The notes under the pieces were generated by a model. The model had not been told where the DNA came from. It did no database searches and was given only the letters and a program-made list of their open reading frames with translations. Positions 62,267-64,000 of a DNA stretch of 64,000 bases are shown piece after piece (the stretch's first letter is position 1; each line of letters opens with the position of its first letter). A program made the translations under genes and the position numbers. This DNA comes from Vibrio coralliirubri (GTDB taxonomy: Bacteria; Pseudomonadota; Gammaproteobacteria; Enterobacterales; Vibrionaceae), in NCBI RefSeq assembly GCF_024347375.1, contig NZ_AP025471.1, positions 434,001 to 498,000 of the forward strand. The letters run 5' to 3'.

Positions 62267-62775
62267 ATGGATGACAATGCTCTACGAAAAGTAGATTTCA
62301 CTTTACTTAAGCTCTTCAAAACTTTGGGTGAAGAGCTTAATACCTCTACGACATGAGTTATCGGTTAAGAAGAAAGAATTTCTTGATACGGATAGATTAG
62401 GTGGTGCTAGTGATAGAGGGCAAGGGAAGCAGCCAAGCTTAAGCTTTTTAAGTTCGGCTTTTCCTCTTACATACGATCAGAAACAAAATTGAGCTCGCCC
62501 CAACAATGGGTAATTGCAAAATTAACCTCCATATGACGCCCAATACAGAAGAAGAGTTGTTATCTCAGCTAAGTTTACACAAAGCAGATTTGGCCTTTGA
62601 TATTGGTTTGCGCAGTAATCTGTGTTTTTCCCATCAATCTTAATTGTTTAACTTACAAATACTGCCATTGCCATTTTTTTCCAAACCTTTCAAACTCGTC
62701 ATGATGTGGCATAAGCGTGATGACCATAACTCAACCAATCAATGGTTGAGAAATAAACTCTATGATGTTTTATGA
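62267..62775 (+). pseudogene. Decayed LysR-family regulator gene
   Basis: Three broken pieces of one LysR gene lie in order. The N terminus reads MDDNALRKVDFTLLKLFKTL and stops at TGA soon after LGEELNTSTT. The middle reads EEELLSQLSLHKADLAFDIG (about 62535-62600), typical of a LysR ligand-binding domain. The C terminus reads VMMWHKRDDHNSTNQWLRNK and ends at TGA 62773-62775. Most of the HTH and parts of the ligand domain are deleted, and frameshifts separate the pieces. It probably once regulated the DUF1254 gene next to it. Confidence 0.75.
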
Positions 62776-62836
62776 CGTTGACTTTAAGCCAAAACTTGCG
62801 CCTGAAGTGAGATTAAAGAAGTAAATGCCTTACAAA

Positions 62837-62862
62837 AAAGGCGAACCAAACGGTTCGCCTTT
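62837..62862 (-). terminator. Terminator of gcvP
   Basis: AAAGGCGAACC pairs with GGTTCGCCTTT around a four-base loop; on the minus strand the stem is followed by further Ts. It lies about 25 bases past the gcvP stop. Confidence 0.88.
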
Positions 62863-62884
62863 GTCTATTCAGATTCTACAAAAA

Positions 62885-64000
62885 CTAGTCTTCGTAGTTA
62901 TCGATGCTTGGGCAAGAACAGATTAGGTTACGGTCGCCGTATACGTTGTCTACACGGTTAACTGTTGGCCAGTACTTCGAGTTCTTGGTTGCTTTCGATG
63001 GGAAGCAAGCCAGTTCGCGAGAGTAAGGGCGATTCCATTCTGCGCCTGAAAGGTCAACTTGTGTGTGCGGTGCGTTCACTAGAGGGTTGTTGTCTAGTGG
63101 CCATTCACCCGCTTTCACTGCTGCCATTTCGTGACGGATAGCGATCATCGCTTCACAGAAACGGTCTAGTTCTTCTAAATCTTCAGATTCAGTTGGCTCA
63201 ACCATTAGTGTGCCAGCTACTGGGAAAGACATAGTAGGTGCGTGGAAACCGAAGTCCATCAGACGCTTAGCAATATCTTCTTCGCTGATGCCTGTGTCTT
63301 CTTTAAGCGGGCGAATATCGATAATACATTCGTGCGCTACGCGGCCGTTAGTGCCACGGTAAAGAACAGGGTAGTGAGGACGTAGTTTCTCCATCACGTA
63401 GTTCGCGTTCAGAATCGCTACTTTCGTTGCGTCTGTTAGGCCAGGTTCGCCCATCATTGCGATGTAAGCCCAAGAGATAGGTAGAATTGAAGCACTACCT
63501 AGATCTGCTGCTGATACCGCGTAGTCAGAACCTTGTACACCGTTTTCGATGTGACCTGGTAGGAAAGGTGCTAGGTGCGATTTAACACCGATAGGACCCA
63601 TACCCGGACCGCCACCACCGTGTGGGATACAGAATGTTTTGTGTAGGTTCAAGTGAGATACGTCTGAACCGATGAAGCCAGGTGAAGTTAGGCCTACTTG
63701 AGCGTTCATGTTCGCGCCGTCTAGGTAAACCTGACCGCCCGCTGCGTGTACTTGTTCACACACTTCTTTCACTTGCTCTTCGTATACGCCGTGCGTAGAA
63801 GGGTAAGTGATCATGATGCTTGATAGGTTTTCTTTGTGCTTCTCGATTTTCGCTGCTAGGTCTGTCATGTCGATGTTGCCATCTTCATCACACTTAACAA
63901 CCACTACCTTCATAGAAACCATAGATGCTGTTGCAGGGTTAGTACCGTGCGCAGAGCTTGGAATCAAACAAACGTTACGGTGAGCTTCACCGCGGCTTGC
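62885..64000 (-). CDS. gcvP: Glycine dehydrogenase (decarboxylating), P protein, C-terminal part
   Basis: The frame is open to the right edge (upstream residues read [11 protein letters not shown] before LIPSSAHG), so the N-terminal part is outside the window. 371 residues are visible. PLP-binding lysine in [18 protein letters not shown]; also [36 protein letters not shown] and [20 protein letters not shown], nearly identical to E. coli GcvP. P protein of the glycine cleavage system, releasing CO2 from glycine and passing aminomethyl to the H protein. Confidence 0.97.
   Translation of the reverse strand, partial: ASRGEAHRNVCLIPSSAHGTNPATASMVSMKVVVVKCDEDGNIDMTDLAAKIEKHKENLSSIMITYPSTHGVYEEQVKEVCEQVHAAGGQVYLDGANMNAQVGLTSPGFIGSDVSHLNLHKTFCIPHGGGGPGMGPIGVKSHLAPFLPGHIENGVQGSDYAVSAADLGSASILPISWAYIAMMGEPGLTDATKVAILNANYVMEKLRPHYPVLYRGTNGRVAHECIIDIRPLKEDTGISEEDIAKRLMDFGFHAPTMSFPVAGTLMVEPTESEDLEELDRFCEAMIAIRHEMAAVKAGEWPLDNNPLVNAPHTQVDLSGAEWNRPYSRELACFPSKATKNSKYWPTVNRVDNVYGDRNLICSCPSIDNYED

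Noticed and set aside
1..64000. Mobile elements, CRISPR arrays, tRNA or rRNA genes.
   Set aside because: No transposase or integrase motifs, no regularly spaced direct repeats with unique spacers and no tRNA-like cloverleaf or rRNA segments were recognised; low-copy or divergent RNA genes could be missed by eye.

Overview
The window reads as part of a Vibrio chromosome, most likely the second chromosome of a Splendidus-clade species. This rests on gene content (VxrAB/WigKR-type kinase and regulator, DsdC/DsdA, delta-class carbonic anhydrase, MoxR/Bat operon, GcvP, DUF1254/DUF1214 proteins) and moderate GC; species and replicon are inferences. No rRNA, tRNA, CRISPR array, insertion sequence or integron was seen.

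Layout. 1-6.3 kb: C-terminal 2080 residues of a giant cadherin-like repeat surface protein, open at the left edge. 6.4-10.3 kb: a small unknown gene, an RpoS-like sigma factor, and a response-regulator/Hpt pair. 10.5-14.2 kb: EmrAB-type tripartite efflux genes with a divergent LysR gene. 14.2-19.6 kb: a VxrAB-like kinase and regulator followed by a DUF2861 protein and a large secreted glycosidase-like protein. 19.8-25.1 kb: PEBP-like protein, AraC regulator, CynX/NimT-type transporter, DsdC and D-serine dehydratase. 25.3-28.7 kb: nucleotidyltransferase-like protein, an auxiliary tryptophanyl-tRNA synthetase behind a Trp-Trp leader peptide, a VOC protein and a lipoprotein. 29-43 kb: delta carbonic anhydrase, then a cluster of an Ntn hydrolase, outer-membrane proteins, a carboxylesterase-fold lipoprotein, a LysR regulator, a DUF3299 protein, an N-acyl-D-amino-acid-deacylase-like amidohydrolase, a TRIC-type membrane protein and a LysE-type exporter. 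43-46 kb: SDR protein and two LysR genes. 46-52.5 kb: MoxR/DUF58/BatA/BatB/TPR/BatD operon. 53-62.8 kb: two DUF1254/DUF1214 proteins, a pilin-like protein, a MATE transporter, small unknowns, a LysR gene, two small outer-membrane proteins and a decayed LysR pseudogene. 62.9-64 kb: the 3' part of gcvP, open at the right edge.

Two regulatory systems stand out. First, six promoters between 30 and 40 kb carry a 17-bp partial palindrome, consensus GAYGNGTTTSATCCRTC, whose centre lies about 43.5 bp from the centre of a -10-like hexamer each time. It contains a T-N11-A-like LysR box, and a LysR gene (37156-38073) sits in the middle of the set. The genes behind it encode three different amide/ester-hydrolase folds plus envelope proteins, which looks like one regulon handling acylated amines, amino acids or esters. 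Second, the auxiliary trpS gene is preceded by a 16-codon leader peptide with tandem Trp codons, three mutually exclusive RNA pairings and a hairpin that hides the trpS ribosome binding site, the layout of a tryptophan-sensing attenuator acting on translation.
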